Of a DNA stretch of 64,000 bases, positions 43,013 to 53,833 are shown piece by piece; position 1 is the first letter of the stretch, and each line of letters begins with the position of its first letter. Origin of the DNA: Acanthamoeba lenticulata (taxonomy: Eukaryota > Discosea > Longamoebia > Acanthamoebidae). The DNA lies in assembly GCA_002179805.1 (NCBI GenBank), contig NAVB01000233.1:124001-188000 (forward strand), written 5' to 3'. The notes beneath the pieces were generated by a model. That model did no database searches, was not told the origin of the DNA, and saw only the letters and a list, made by a program, of their open reading frames with translations. The translations under genes and the position numbers were made by a program.

Positions 43013-45226
43013 ATGTTGGACGATTTGGCTGAGGAGGGTGATTATGACCCTATCGAGGGCCGTGACGCATCTCCTCTCTGCCGCCGCGCGGCTCCACACC
43101 CTCCTCCTTCTCCTCGTGTCTCTCCCTCCGCCTCGTCTACCTCTACTACCATCTCTTTTGGAGCCTCTCCTTCAGCACCCGAAAGTCTTCATCTGCTTTC
43201 GTTTCCTGACGAGATTCTTATGAGTACGTCGTATCACAGTTCCTCCTCTTCCAAGCGATCAAGTATCACAAATTAATGCGACGTACAGGGGTGTTATCGC
43301 ACCTGGAGGGCAGCGAGGTGGAACAGGTCGTAGGACATACCTGCAAACGGCTGCTGCGCCTCTCGAAGGACGACTACCTCTGGTACTTGATGACCAAGCG
43401 TGTGGTCAAGCGTGAGCGGGCGGAGCGATGGCGCCAGCAGGCCCGTGAGCGCCGCGACGCCCTCCTCAAGCGACGCCTCAGCTGTGGCGTTGGTGGTGGC
43501 GCCACCAGCGGCGGTAGCAAGTGCATGCGGATGGACGAGGGCTCCGCTGACCAAGAGGCCGAGCGAATGGAAATGGAGGACAAGCCCGAAGCTAGTCTCG
43601 AGCACAGCGACGCCCTGATGGTGGGCGAGCACGCTCCGACCGAGGCCAAGGTCGGCGCCGTGTTGGCTGGCGAGAAGGACATCGTCATCGAGGAAGACGA
43701 TGATGGCAACGCCGACGGCGGAGACTTTGAGGGCGCCGAGGCTGAAGATTATGATTACGAAGGAGAGGACGAGCGGGATGGACCTGCTCGAGCAGGCACA
43801 ACAGCCTCGCCTAGCGGCGTGCGGCGGGGCACCTCGCCTGCTGCCACCCTGGCCGAGCGGCGGCGGCGCAAAATGAAGCAAAAGGCTAAGAAACAGCCCT
43901 ACGACCTGCGCAAGCCCCCTTCGCGCGACTGGAAGTGGGTCTATCAATGCAAAACCGTACCCTTTCCCCCCTTTGCTCGTTCTTCTACTTTTCGGCCTGC
44001 AGATGACGACTTATTGATTACAACTCGGACCATTATCAGACAATCCTGGAGCAGCCGCACACGGACAAGGTGACGGGCGTTGGCCGCTACCGGTGGACCG
44101 GAGGCTCCTATTACGAGGGCGAGTGGCGGGACGGCAAGCCCGAAGGGCTCGGTACCAAGGTCTGGGGCGAGAACGGTGCGTTCACGACGAGTCTGTCGCT
44201 TTCGTTTTCGTCGCTTCGTCCTTTCTTGCTGAAGCCGTTTACACCTTCAGAATTCTACGAGGGCGAGTGGAAGAACGGCAAGATGCATTTCGGCGTCTAC
44301 AAGTGGCCCGGTAAGTGCCTTGCGTACATTGATGTGTACTTGTTATACCCAAACTCACTCCATCCCGGTGGTAAAGACGGGGCTTACTACGAGGGCCAGT
44401 GGCGGGAAGGACTTCACGAGGGCTTTGGCGTCTACCACTGGTATTGTTCTTGCTTCAATTCACGTCCCCCCTCTTTCGGCAAACCAACCCAGCGGACATT
44501 GACGCAACATGTTCAGGGCCGACGGAAACAAATACGAGGGCTTCTGGAAAGTGGGCCAGCGCGACGGCTATGGCGTACGCACATGGCCCGACGGCGACGT
44601 CTTTGAGGGCGACTGGGTCGCTGGCAAGCGCACGGGCAAGGGCGTTTACTGCTGGCCCAACGGTGCCTACTTCTCCACCAGGAGCCTTTTTATATGCAAT
44701 TAATTATGTCCATTTGTTGTTATCACAACGATACACAGGGAGCAGATACGAGGGAGAGTGGAAGAACGGCTGTCATCACGGCTACGGTGTGTACCAGTGG
44801 CTCGACGGACGGCGATACGAGGGCCAGTGGGACTGCAACAAGAAGCACGGCGCGGGCACCTACCACTTTGACCCCGCTGAAGGCTGCGCTTACTCAGGCC
44901 ACTGGGTGGACGGCTATCGCCACGGCTATGGCGTGATGACGTGGTCTCATGGCGCCCTCAAGTACGTGGGCCAGTGGGTGCGCGACCAGCGCGCGCTGGG
45001 CCAAGGCCACTTTGTGGGGCCCGATAGCCGGCCGCTCCCCAACGGCAGCGCAGAGGACCGACCGCAGCCCTACGACCTTTACTTTGTGGAGGAAGAAAGT
45101 GCGTGGGAGGCCAAGTACCGAGCGGCCATCAACCGCAAGCGCATAGAGGCCCTTCAGCGGCTCAAGGCCCACGGCAAGCTGCCCTACCCCATCCGCGAGG
45201 ACAAGGTGCTCGACCCTGAGGGCTGA
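43013..45226 (+). CDS. F-box protein with MORN repeats
   Basis: Exons 43013..43223, 43289..43956, 44040..44175, 44251..44310, 44377..44440, 44517..44662 and 44739..45226 (590 aa from the chosen start). The F-box spans residues 60-110 (LLSFPDEILMRVLSHLEG, VGHTCKRLLRLSKDDYLW). An acidic and Arg/Lys-rich linker follows to about 295. Then come some eight MORN repeats of the YYEGEWRDGKPEGLG type (e.g. FYEGEWKNGKMHFGVYKWP, YEGQWREGLHEGFGVYHW). The exons cut one or two repeats each. The F-box suggests a substrate receptor for an SCF ubiquitin ligase; MORN repeats often bind membranes or scaffold. The start is uncertain: an in-frame ATG at 42824 would add 63 residues. A polyadenylation AATAAA lies at 45295-45300. 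Confidence 0.9.
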
Positions 45227-45294
45227 ACCAACTGGCGCTTACTCTGCTCAGCCTGCTGTCTTGTCGTTCGCCAGTGGCAAGAGAAATGTGTACG

Positions 45295-45300
45295 AATAAA
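45295..45300 (+). terminator. Likely polyadenylation signal of F-box/MORN gene
   Basis: AATAAA followed by an A run, 69 nt after the stop codon. Confidence 0.5.
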
Positions 45301-45420
45301 AAAAAACGGTACGACGCGTTCTTCGCATTCCCGCCCGCTACTCGAGCCGGGAGGGGTCGCGTTGTTGTCTCTTCGTGTTCGTAGAGCAAGCAAAAGAAGC
45401 AACACAAGAAGCAAGGAAGC

Positions 45421-46538
45421 ATGGCGGCCTCAAGCACCAGCAGTTCTTCTGCAAGTCTAGGAGCGCTTGCACCTGCCTTCAAGCCCAAGACTTGGCGCGT
45501 TGCCTACTCCTGCCGCGTCAGGGGCGGCAAGTGGGCAACTGCGAAGAAGAAGGTCCTCCTGTGTCTATCGTCGACGCATATATCGGTCGTTCTACCAAGT
45601 GATGGCACCTGCAAGAACTCTAGGCTCTTGGTACATCCTCCCATGCAACTTTTAAGTCTCAAACCCTGCTCACCTCTCTACAGGAAAGTGTGAGCCTGGC
45701 CAACAACGACAACAAGCCAACGTTACAAGTCGTAAAGACAAGCATGTACTGCAAGGTGCTGAAGACTTCACGAGCGTCGAGCTTCTGCTAGTGGTCAGGC
45801 TAAGCTTGGTCCTCAGGTTGGCAGTGCGAGGGAGTTTCTGGTGCGTTTTGACAACAAGACCGACATAGACGAGTGCTACCGCCTCCTGCTGCAGGGCAAG
45901 CTGGCCGAACCGCAAACTGGAACCCTATTCGTTTCTTCTCAGGGCCATACCGCTACTGCACCTCCTAGCCAACAAGGAGACTCTCTGATGGAAGTGGAAG
46001 TTGACGAAATGGTACGGGAAGGCCTATAGATTGATCAGAAGATAGATCAGAATCAATCTCTAACAATCACACAGACCCAGTGCTCTCAACGGGATAACAG
46101 CCAAGCGTCACAGGGTTCTCCCTCTTGTTCGGGATTCACACTTCTCCCTACACAGGCGGAGACTTCTTCAACCGTCAACACTCGGACTCCATGTGACCTA
46201 CAACTGCCTTCTTGTTCACAGCCGGCCACCATGAAACCTGCACCATCGCTGCCCTCCCTCGCTCGCGTAAACCGTCAAGAGAGCGCGCCTATCCCCACGC
46301 GCCCTCCCGACTTACCAGAAGACAACATCGTGCTAACGGAGGAAAACTTCGAGTACTATTTCAAGCAATGCCTGAGCGACCCGCGCTTCCCGAGTACGTT
46401 TTCCCTAGCCCTGGTGAGTGCCATTCCTCGCTCAGTCTTTCGCATGAAGTGATCTTGGAGCAGGTGGACAAGCTGTGGGGGAAGCACTTGGGAATGAATC
46501 CGCAAGCACTGAGCGCTCTCGAGGCTCTACTGCAGTGA
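45421..46538 (+). CDS. REC114: REC114-like meiotic recombination protein
   Basis: Exons 45421..45630, 45684..45790, 45825..46011, 46075..46393 and 46450..46538 (303 aa). REC114 joins MEI4 and IHO1/Mer2-type partners to license Spo11 double-strand breaks. The N-terminal part has the strand pattern of the REC114 PH domain (LLESVSLANNDNK aligned with human LLEGFSLIGSKDW, then REFLVRF aligned with FRVQF). The C-terminal helix is diagnostic: EYYFKQCLSDPRFP, then LEQVDKLWGKHLG, matches mouse FLRLCLMDQNFP followed by VEEVEKELKKL. The middle is Ser/Thr/Gln-rich, as in the family. The intron at 45791-45824 is only 34 nt but is required for the frame. The similarity is short, so the call rests mainly on the end motif. 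Confidence 0.72.
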
Positions 46539-46799
46539 CTTATCAAGCTCGCATAAGTGACGGTATTTCGCCTCTTAAAGTTGTTGGAGCTGGAGTTACG
46601 CGACTCATGCATTGCAGCTGGCACCTCCAAAGAGGATGTGACCCTCCAGAGGACCGTAGCCAAGCAGCTGAAAACAGGCCATGATCTCACTCAACGAGGC
46701 GTAGGTTCGTTCTTCGTCCAGGTCCGGGCGCGCCACGTTCACGCCTGTAAAGACGTCGTTCACCCTGCGTTCCCAATATAGAAGACCAGATCAATTCTC

Positions 46800-47541
46800 T
46801 TAGACGTCGGCGAGCAAAAAGCAAGCTCTTGGGTACCGATCGTAGAAGAACGATAACGCATGTAGGACGACGTCACAGCTGGTCTTTTCGATTTGAGCCA
46901 CAACTGGTTGCTTTCTATGGTGATCGATGTTCACTTCTTTGCACTGATTGTTATGTCGCTCTTCTTGTTCAGGAGCATCACACTCATCGGCCCCATCGGA
47001 ATAGAGGAAGACCACGGAGCAAGGTGCCTCTGGTCGGATGAGGGCCACCACGGTCTGGGGTGCCGCGTAGTACAGGAGAGCATCCTCCTCGGCTGGAAGC
47101 AAGATGCCCTGAAACCACCTGTGGAGAAGGAAGCAAAGAGAAGTTTCGAGTAAGTGTACAACCTACGTGAGAATTCAAGGCACAGGGGTCATACCCAACG
47201 CTCTTCTCCAGCATGGTGGCGGACGCTGATGTAGCTGGCCTGCCAAGGACTTTCTCGTGGTAAAAGCGCAGCACCTCCTTCACTGCACCTTCGTTGAAAA
47301 GGGAACCAAACAATGATGACAAGGAGCATAGTTTGCTGATGTGGAGCCGATGCTCCTGGAGGTGAGCACCCAGCATGATCTTCATGACCCACTCTACCTC
47401 GGAGACGGGCTCTTGCTGGTGCTGGCGCTTCTCGGTACCATACTCGCCAACATGTGCACTCAGGTGCGTAGAATTCCTTGTGAGCTCCTGGAAGAAGGTG
47501 GCCCAGCCGACCGTACCTTCACCATCGCACAGGGCTTCCAT
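46800..47541 (-). CDS. Unrecognised protein, two exons
   Basis: Minus-strand exons 47541..47195 and 47118..46800 (221 aa). The splice SVG|WFQGILLPAEED has canonical GT-AG ends and phase 2. The first half is helical (TVGWATFFQELTRN, VEWVMKIMLGAHLQEHRLH). The second half alternates strands (ALLYYAAPQTVVALI, PCSVVFLYSDG). No family recognised. The last 60 residues (from EQEERHNNQ) are weaker, and another intron may exist there. The start lies only 96 bp from the divergent BLOC1S1 start, supporting a real transcription unit. The 3' end converges on REC114. Confidence 0.55.
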
Positions 47542-47637
47542 TCCACTTTTCCCAACCGACACAAAAAGAAAAGAAAACAAAAGCTAACAAAGAGAGGAAG
47601 AAAAATAAGATAAAAGAGGCCACACACAACGCAAAAC
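47542..47637. promoter_or_regulatory. Compact divergent promoter, unknown gene / BLOC1S1
   Basis: Only 96 bp separate two divergent start codons. A-rich toward BLOC1S1. Inferred shared promoter. Confidence 0.45.
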
Positions 47638-48174
47638 ATGTTGGCCGTGCTGCTGAAGGAGCATCAACACAAGCAAGAGTTGGTCCGCCAAGAAAATGGT
47701 GCTACATTCGAGCTTGAGTGGTTTCTGCGGTAGTCACTGAAGGCAGCGAACTGTGGGCGGGGGGGGGGGAAGTGCAGAAGTGAGGCGAAAAAAGGCGGTG
47801 GCCTCAGTAGACAAGGTAGCCGCTTGCATGGTGGACTCAGTGAACGTTGGTGTGTCCAAGGTCTTCGCGAACCAGAAAAAGATCGAGGCGCAAGCTGTGC
47901 AGCTGCAAACGCAAACTGAGCGCTTCTCCAAGCAGACTGCCCAGTGGCTGCAGCTTATTGAAGGGTTCAACCAGTCCCTCAAGGTACGTTGGCACTCATC
48001 GGCACGCCAAGGCTCCCGCCTTCTCCTTACGCTCCCATCTTCGTGTTTGCGCAGGAGATTGGCGACATCGAAAGCTGGGCGAGGACCATAGAGGGGGACA
48101 TGCGACTTATCGCTGCCAACCTCGAGTACGTGCATCGAAACACGGCCATGGAGGAGGCCACCGCAAGCAAGTGA
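47638..48174 (+). CDS. BLOC1S1: Biogenesis of lysosome-related organelles complex 1 subunit 1
   Basis: Exons 47638..47698, 47778..47983 and 48055..48174 (128 aa). BLOC1S1 (BLOS1/GCN5L1) is a shared subunit of BLOC-1 and BORC, which act in endosome and lysosome traffic. The sequence aligns with human BLOC1S1 end to end. MLAVLLKEHQHKQE corresponds to MLSRLLKEHQAKQ. VDSVNVGVSKVFANQKKIE corresponds to VDHLNVGVAQAYMNQRKLD. FSKQTAQWLQLIEGFNQSLK and EIGDIESWARTIEGDMRLIA complete it. A coiled coil spans most of the protein. All splice sites are GT-AG. The gene converges on the thaumatin-like gene with 53 bp between stops. Confidence 0.96.
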
Positions 48175-48227
48175 AATGGAAACACAAATACAAGTTTTAC
48201 TCTTCTCTCTTTCATTGATGAGACTCC

Positions 48228-48838
48228 TCAAGCGCAGAATACGACAGTAAAGACTCCGCCAGTGTTCACCACATGGACTGCCGAGTAGTCTGTCGGGTAG
48301 TGGAACGCGTCGGGGCAGCCGGGATACGTGCAAATGGGAGAGTACCTGGAGATGGCCACCGAGATCATCAGTCAAGTCCCTTTGCTCCCACACACAAACG
48401 GTAGATAGACTGGTACACACCCGCCAAAGGGCGCGTAGATCTGCATGGCAATGTCGTAGCCGGGAATGACGCTGAGATCGTAGGAGTCGTGGCCAGGCCA
48501 AGTGTTGACGTTGATGGAAAACTCGGCCCAAGTCTTGCCTCCCCAGCCGTTCTTGAGGTTGAAGTACACATTCGACCCGGCGTTAAACCGCAGCGAACCG
48601 CTGGGAACCAGAACCACTCACCAATGAGCTGAAAGTACTAAATACCACAAACAACAAAAAAGACGTACCCAGGGCGTAGGCTGCCGAGGTTGCGGGAAGG
48701 CAGGGGGTGCTCGTTGAGGTTGGCGGTGTAGATAACGTCGGTGTTGAAGCTGCACCGGTTCACAACAATAATGTCCGTGGCATAACCACCAGCAACAAAT
48801 AGAAGAAGGCAAAAGGCCAGCAGAGACGAGGGGAGCAT
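48228..48838 (-). CDS. Very small thaumatin-like protein, secreted
   Basis: Minus-strand exons 48838..48669, 48600..48421 and 48345..48228 (155 aa). A clear signal peptide (MLPSSLLAFCLLLFVAGGYA) precedes a thaumatin fold: IIVVNRCSFNTDVIYTANL, then GKTWAEFSINVN. SYDLSVIPGYDIAMQIYAP corresponds to the family YDVSLVDGFN block, and ICTYPGCPDAFHYPTD corresponds to CPDAYSYPKDD. It ends TVVFCA like the usual VxFCP. Mature length is about 135 residues with only four cysteines, far below the 16 of large and 10 of small plant thaumatin-like proteins, so at most two disulfides can form. Plant relatives are defence proteins, some with glucan binding. The role here is unknown. Confidence 0.85.
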
Positions 48839-49088
48839 GATTTAAAAGACAACCTGTTGGGCTGGCGAGGTTACTTTTAAGCGGAAGCGTGCGAAAGGGC
48901 AAAAGAAGAAGGACGCTGCGTTAGTGCTGCAATTGGTGAGCGACACTCTTGCTGGTCGTTTTCCCATTGGCGCACACCCAACTTGGTGAACCGGAACGTT
49001 TCGCCAAGAGTGATGTACAAGCGTAAATTGTATGTTGGCCTTCAAACAAGATGAGTGAGTAAGGGTGCGGGTGGAGAGGATTGGAATC

Positions 49089-52000
49089 TCATGTTGGTGT
49101 GACCCGCGCTACCTGGCCCCTCTTGCTAAGCTCCTGCAATTCCCTCAACACTTCGTCCAATATTGACATCATGCTCTCCTGTGGTGATGGTGGTGGTGAG
49201 CAGAAGCCAAGTTGGCGGGTTGGTGTGGTCCAAGCATAGCGCACCTGCGACTCCCGCCTGAGTTCGGCGCGAGCAGACCGGGGCGTGGTGACGAGGAGGC
49301 TCGGCTCCGACTCAGTTCGTCGGATCTCGTGGGAGATGTTGTTGTAGTTTTGTTGGAGATAGTAGTAGACGGCCTCCAGGTGCGCTCGCGTAGCTGGCGC
49401 GATGTAGCTCCACCGCCCTTCGTTGCCATCTCTCGTGGCCTCCTTCTCCTCCTCGTCTGTCCGCTCCTGGTCGTGCTCGACGAGGCTGTCGAAGAAGGAG
49501 TGCATCTTACCCAGGTTGCTCTCGATGAAGACGTTGGAACACTTCATGTACTCCTCCTTTTGCTCAAAGTAGGCCTCGTTGGCCAGGTTCTGCAGCACCT
49601 TGGCGATCAGCACGAGCCGCCGTCGGCTCTTGCTCTCGAGCTTCTGCTCGATCAGCCCATAGGCGTCGGGCGTCACCAGCGATGGGCACAGCCATCGCAG
49701 GAAGAAGAAGCTGCCCACCACCTTGTATCGGCTCTCCGGGAATCGCTTCGAGACCGACTCGAACAGACACCGGCTCACCTCCTTGAAGGCACTACCATTT
49801 CGGCCGAATACATAAGTAAGTAGTTAATTAACTACATATTTTTTTCCAAATGCAAATACATTATTATTTATATAAAAAGAAATATATTCGGTTATGTGCG
49901 TGTCAGGGTTGAGGGGAGAACTAAAGGAGGCGTACAAGTGGAGTTCTTCAAGGGAGCCGATGATGGAGTCAAAGAACTGCTGGGCGGTGCCGAGCAATCG
50001 CGCCTGATTGGCCGCCAACTGGTCTGGCGGCACCGTTCGCGGGTTGATCTCGAGCTCAAAATTGGGCGCCAAGATCTGCGTGAGCAGCGGCTGGAGCTGC
50101 TTGTGCAGGAATGGTCGCCCGATCAGCTTCGCAAAGATCGACATCATGCGGCTGCTGAGCGACTCATCTCGGAACAGCAGACTCTCCGACGCTGAGCGCA
50201 GATCCAAAACAAACGACATATCAGTCCTCTGCAGTACGTGCGTCGGCTGGCAGCAACTGCGGGCCCAGCAGCAACACGCACCGGTGTTCTCGACCTCCAT
50301 GAGGATCATGTACCGCAACAGGCCCAGGAGGAGGCCGTTCTGGTTGAAGATGTGCACCAGCGCCGACGCGATATCCACCTGGTTCCTGTTTATTCATTCA
50401 TTCATTCATTTTGTTTGTTTATTGGTGTCGAACGTGAGGTGCACTCCTCCGACCACCGATGGAAAACGGGGGCAGGCGCGTACATGCGGTCGGTGGTGGA
50501 GTAGGAGCTCTCCGTTTGCAGGCGCGACCGCCCCTGCATGGAGCTGAAGATGGATCGCACCAACAGGAAGTCGCTGCACAGGAGCTGCCCACAAAACACA
50601 CGTTTGAATAAAATAAAATAAACAAACAAAAAACAAAAAAACAAAAGATCGTGGTGGTGGTACTGCTTCGAGCTTCTTAAAGGCCGAGATGTCATTGTTG
50701 GGGATGTAGTGGAGCGAAAGGTTGATGTGGCCCTTCTCGTTGCCCAGCAGGCCGCGCTTGAACTTGAAGGCGCCTACTTTGGGCTTTCCCGCGTTGTACG
50801 CCGTGATGTTCTCCACCACCACCCTGCCCAAGCGCTGCGGCCCAGACGAATCCACGACGATCCAGAGCTCCAGCTGCAGCGTGTTGTCCAGAGAGTCCGA
50901 CCACACCGCGCTGCCAACGTTGCACGGTGGTGAGGCGCAGAGCCTTCAACCGGGAAAGAGGAAGGGGGAGGGGGCAAGGACGCACAATTCGCACTCCTCG
51001 TTCCACTCGGGCTTGGCAAAGGAGCTGCTGCTGGTCTTCTGCAGGCCCAGCGTCATCTCGCAGTAGTAGTTGGCCGAACCCAACGGCTTCTTGCCCAGGT
51101 CCTCGGCCGAGATCAGCTTCACAAAGAGCCGCCCCACGGCCGCCTTCTGGCTCTCCCCAAAGTCGTCCTGCGATCGCAGCCGAGAGAAAGAGAAAAGGGC
51201 GTCAGCAGGCGCGGCCTTGTGGAACAGCCGAGCATGGACATGGACCATGACGCACCCGCAGGCTGAAGTAGACTTTTCGGTCCTTGAACTGCTGCGCGCC
51301 CTCGACGTCGATGATCGAGAAGAAGTTGGCGGCCATCAGGCGTTTGCCCAGCTCGACGCCCTCGCGGCGGCTCTTGATGGGCAGATGGGCCATCATCCAG
51401 TCCACCACGTCGGAGCCCGTGAAGCACTTGTTGTAGACGCGGTTCTTGTAGCGCCGCTCGCGCAGCGGGATGCCCGAGTTCGGGTGGAACAAGCGCTCGC
51501 CCACCTCGTGGAGCTGGCCCTCGGCCAGCTCCCCGCAGAAGCTGTGGACCTGACTGTCGGAGGTCGACCGTCGGCCAAGGTTGTGGCTGTCCCGCTTGAA
51601 CTTTTTCTCGCCCACAATGGCGTCCTGCAAGGCCGGTAATTGGGGACCATCATCATCATCACCATTGATGTCGTGGAGGGAAGGAGGAAGAAGAAGCATG
51701 GGGCGTGTACCCGCATCTTCCAGAGGACAGAGTTGTCGTTGAACTCTTTGCTGTTGTGCAGCGGGACGAGGTAGCCGCGATTCGCCATCTTGCGGCCGAG
51801 CAGGACACCGGCCTCTCGCGTCTGCACCGTTCTTGTCTTGAGCATCCACCCCACCGCGTCCGATGCTGTTGTTCACAACAACAAACATCCAACCAACCCG
51901 TGTAACGGCGGGAGGACCGTAAGTTCATGTTCTCAAGTCTCTTCTTCCCCTCAACCCGGCATAGCTTCAGCGGTCCAATCGAGTACGAACCAAAGAACAC

Positions 52001-53273
52001 TTTCGATTTAAGCACAGTGTCATTGTTGTTGATGCCCGATCCCACCATCGTCTCATAGATCTCTGCATTGTCGTCCGCCCAAAGTGAGCCAATGAAGCAA
52101 ACGAAAGAGGGAGAGGTGGGAAGTACCTTTGCAAATGATTTCGTCCAAAGCCAGCTCTTGGTTCTCATAGTCGCCGTCGGTGGGGATCGGGCACGAAACG
52201 CTGCGACTCCGCGCCGGGAGCGAGTTGCTCCGCGATCGCCCAAAGTCGGGAATGCCGAGTCCTGCGTTGCACACACACACAAGCCGACCACGTACACACA
52301 TACGAGCTCAGCGTTGGTTCGTTGTCTGTGTTGATGGCGCAGCGGTTGTGTGCGGACCTTCGCCATACTCGCCGATGTGGCCGGGCGAGAAGCACCCGCT
52401 CTGGGTGGCTGGGCTTGGCGGGAGCACGATGCCGGGGATGGACCGGTCGAGGGACATCTCGATGAAGCTCCCCGACTTTTCCAGGGTAAACGACGGCATG
52501 GTGGGCAGGGAGGGGGTGCTCTCGGCCTTGGGCTTCTTTTTGAAGAGGCTGTCCAACGTGTCCCCAAAGTTGAGGCGCTCCTTGCCCCTGTTCCCGAGAA
52601 AGGATCGGCGCACGCTGCCGCCCGTCCCGGGGTAGTGTCCGTGGACCGTCGAGAATGGCCCTGGCGAGGGCAGCATGTGCGAGCCCGATCCCTCCCGCAC
52701 CGGCACGGCGGAGGTGCTGTAGCTGCGCTGAGCCGACGGGCCCTCGACGCTTGCCTGTGGCGAGCCCGCGTGGGCGCTTCGGTCGCGGCCGCCGCCGATG
52801 CCCAGGAACCCGCTGCCGCCTCGCTGAAACCCGACGACGCTCTCTGATGTGCTGCGGCTGCGCGGGGCTGAGGAAGGATCGCGCGAGATCCACTTGTTGA
52901 GGATGCTCTTCCTCTTCCGGTCGTTACTCTCTTGATGGGTGATGATGCAGTTGCTGGTGGTGAACCGCCTGTCGCGGCCACCACCGATGATGATGCCGTT
53001 ACTGCCACCGTTGACGTGGAGTTGGTGCCGAGAAGGCGATATTCGGGGGCTTGCGGGCGGCGTTGAGTTGGGAATCGTCAGTACTTCGGCTTTGGCTCCA
53101 ATCACTACGGCCCGGCCAGCAATCTCAGAACCTCCTCCGCTGGCATCAAGACGCATCCCCACCTCCTCGTTCGATTCTATGAGCGGTTGTTCTCCTTCCT
53201 CCTCCTCCTCTTCCTTTTCCTCTCCAATTGTTTCTTCCTCCATCTGTTTTGGGTCCTCCATGTCCATTTCCAT
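49089..53273 (-). CDS. RasGAP protein with two DEP domains and a C2 domain
   Basis: Minus-strand exons 53273..52358, 52261..52127, 52062..51907, 51865..51711, 51624..51256, 51167..50986, 50910..50664, 50584..50484, 50385..50282, 50191..49936, 49791..49245 and 49178..49089 (1085 aa). The first 350 residues are Ser-rich and disordered. DEP 1 (about 400-452) holds SDAVGWMLKTRTVQTREAG. DEP 2 (about 520-577) holds GSDVVDWMMAHLPIKSRREG. The C2-like region (580-720) holds LFVKLISAEDLGKKPLG. The RasGAP domain (725-985) has the arginine finger ESLLFRDESLSSR and FLRWLCPSLVTP. RasGAPs switch Ras off by speeding GTP hydrolysis; DEP and C2 parts usually recruit to membranes. The junction between exons 3 and 4 (a 41-nt intron) is uncertain by a few residues. 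Confidence 0.9.
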
Positions 53274-53833
53274 GATGCTACTGATGTTGTTTGCTCAAGC
53301 TCTCCCAACCATAACTCTGGCTTCGTCAGGTCCTCGCTCGCCCTCTACAGCAATGTGTTGGACGCTTATCGTTCGGATGATGCCAAGCGGGAGTCAACCT
53401 GCACCTTTCCACAACCCAAGTCAGACCGAAAGCCACACCACTTAACGGTGAGGCCAAAGAGGTATGTACCTCCTCTTCTAGGCCTGTGGGCTATGTTCTA
53501 TTCGGGAGGAGCCTCCAGTGCGGTGAGAATCGTTACGTGTGTGTTGTTGTGTGGGTTGTGCCTAAAGGCCCACCCCTTTCGGCCATTCGTGCCCAAAAGA
53601 GGAAGAGTTGGCTACCGACTTACCAAAGCGCTCAACAGACAACAACGCCAAAAGGAAGTGGCGCCCGGAGAATCTGCGGCATGCGCGCCCGAAATAGGCC
53701 ACTGGGCAAATGGCCGTAAAAAGTACAGAACAGAATTCAAAATAAAATATAAATATTGAAAATTATCGCATAAATAACAATATTATTCACAGCAAAAGCA
53801 CAGCATAGAGTTCAACAGTACACGCGTGGAGGG
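53274..53833. other. Intergenic region between F-box/fascin-like and RasGAP genes
   Basis: 560 bp, containing the promoter of the RasGAP gene and the 3' end of the F-box gene (AT-rich at 53735-53790). No supported ORF. Confidence 0.45.

Noticed and set aside
46557..46781. Plus-strand frame with helix-like text (KLLELELRDSCIAAGTSKED) after the REC114 stop
   Set aside because: Separated by an in-frame stop and no donor in the last REC114 exon; could be 3' untranslated sequence. Left unresolved.
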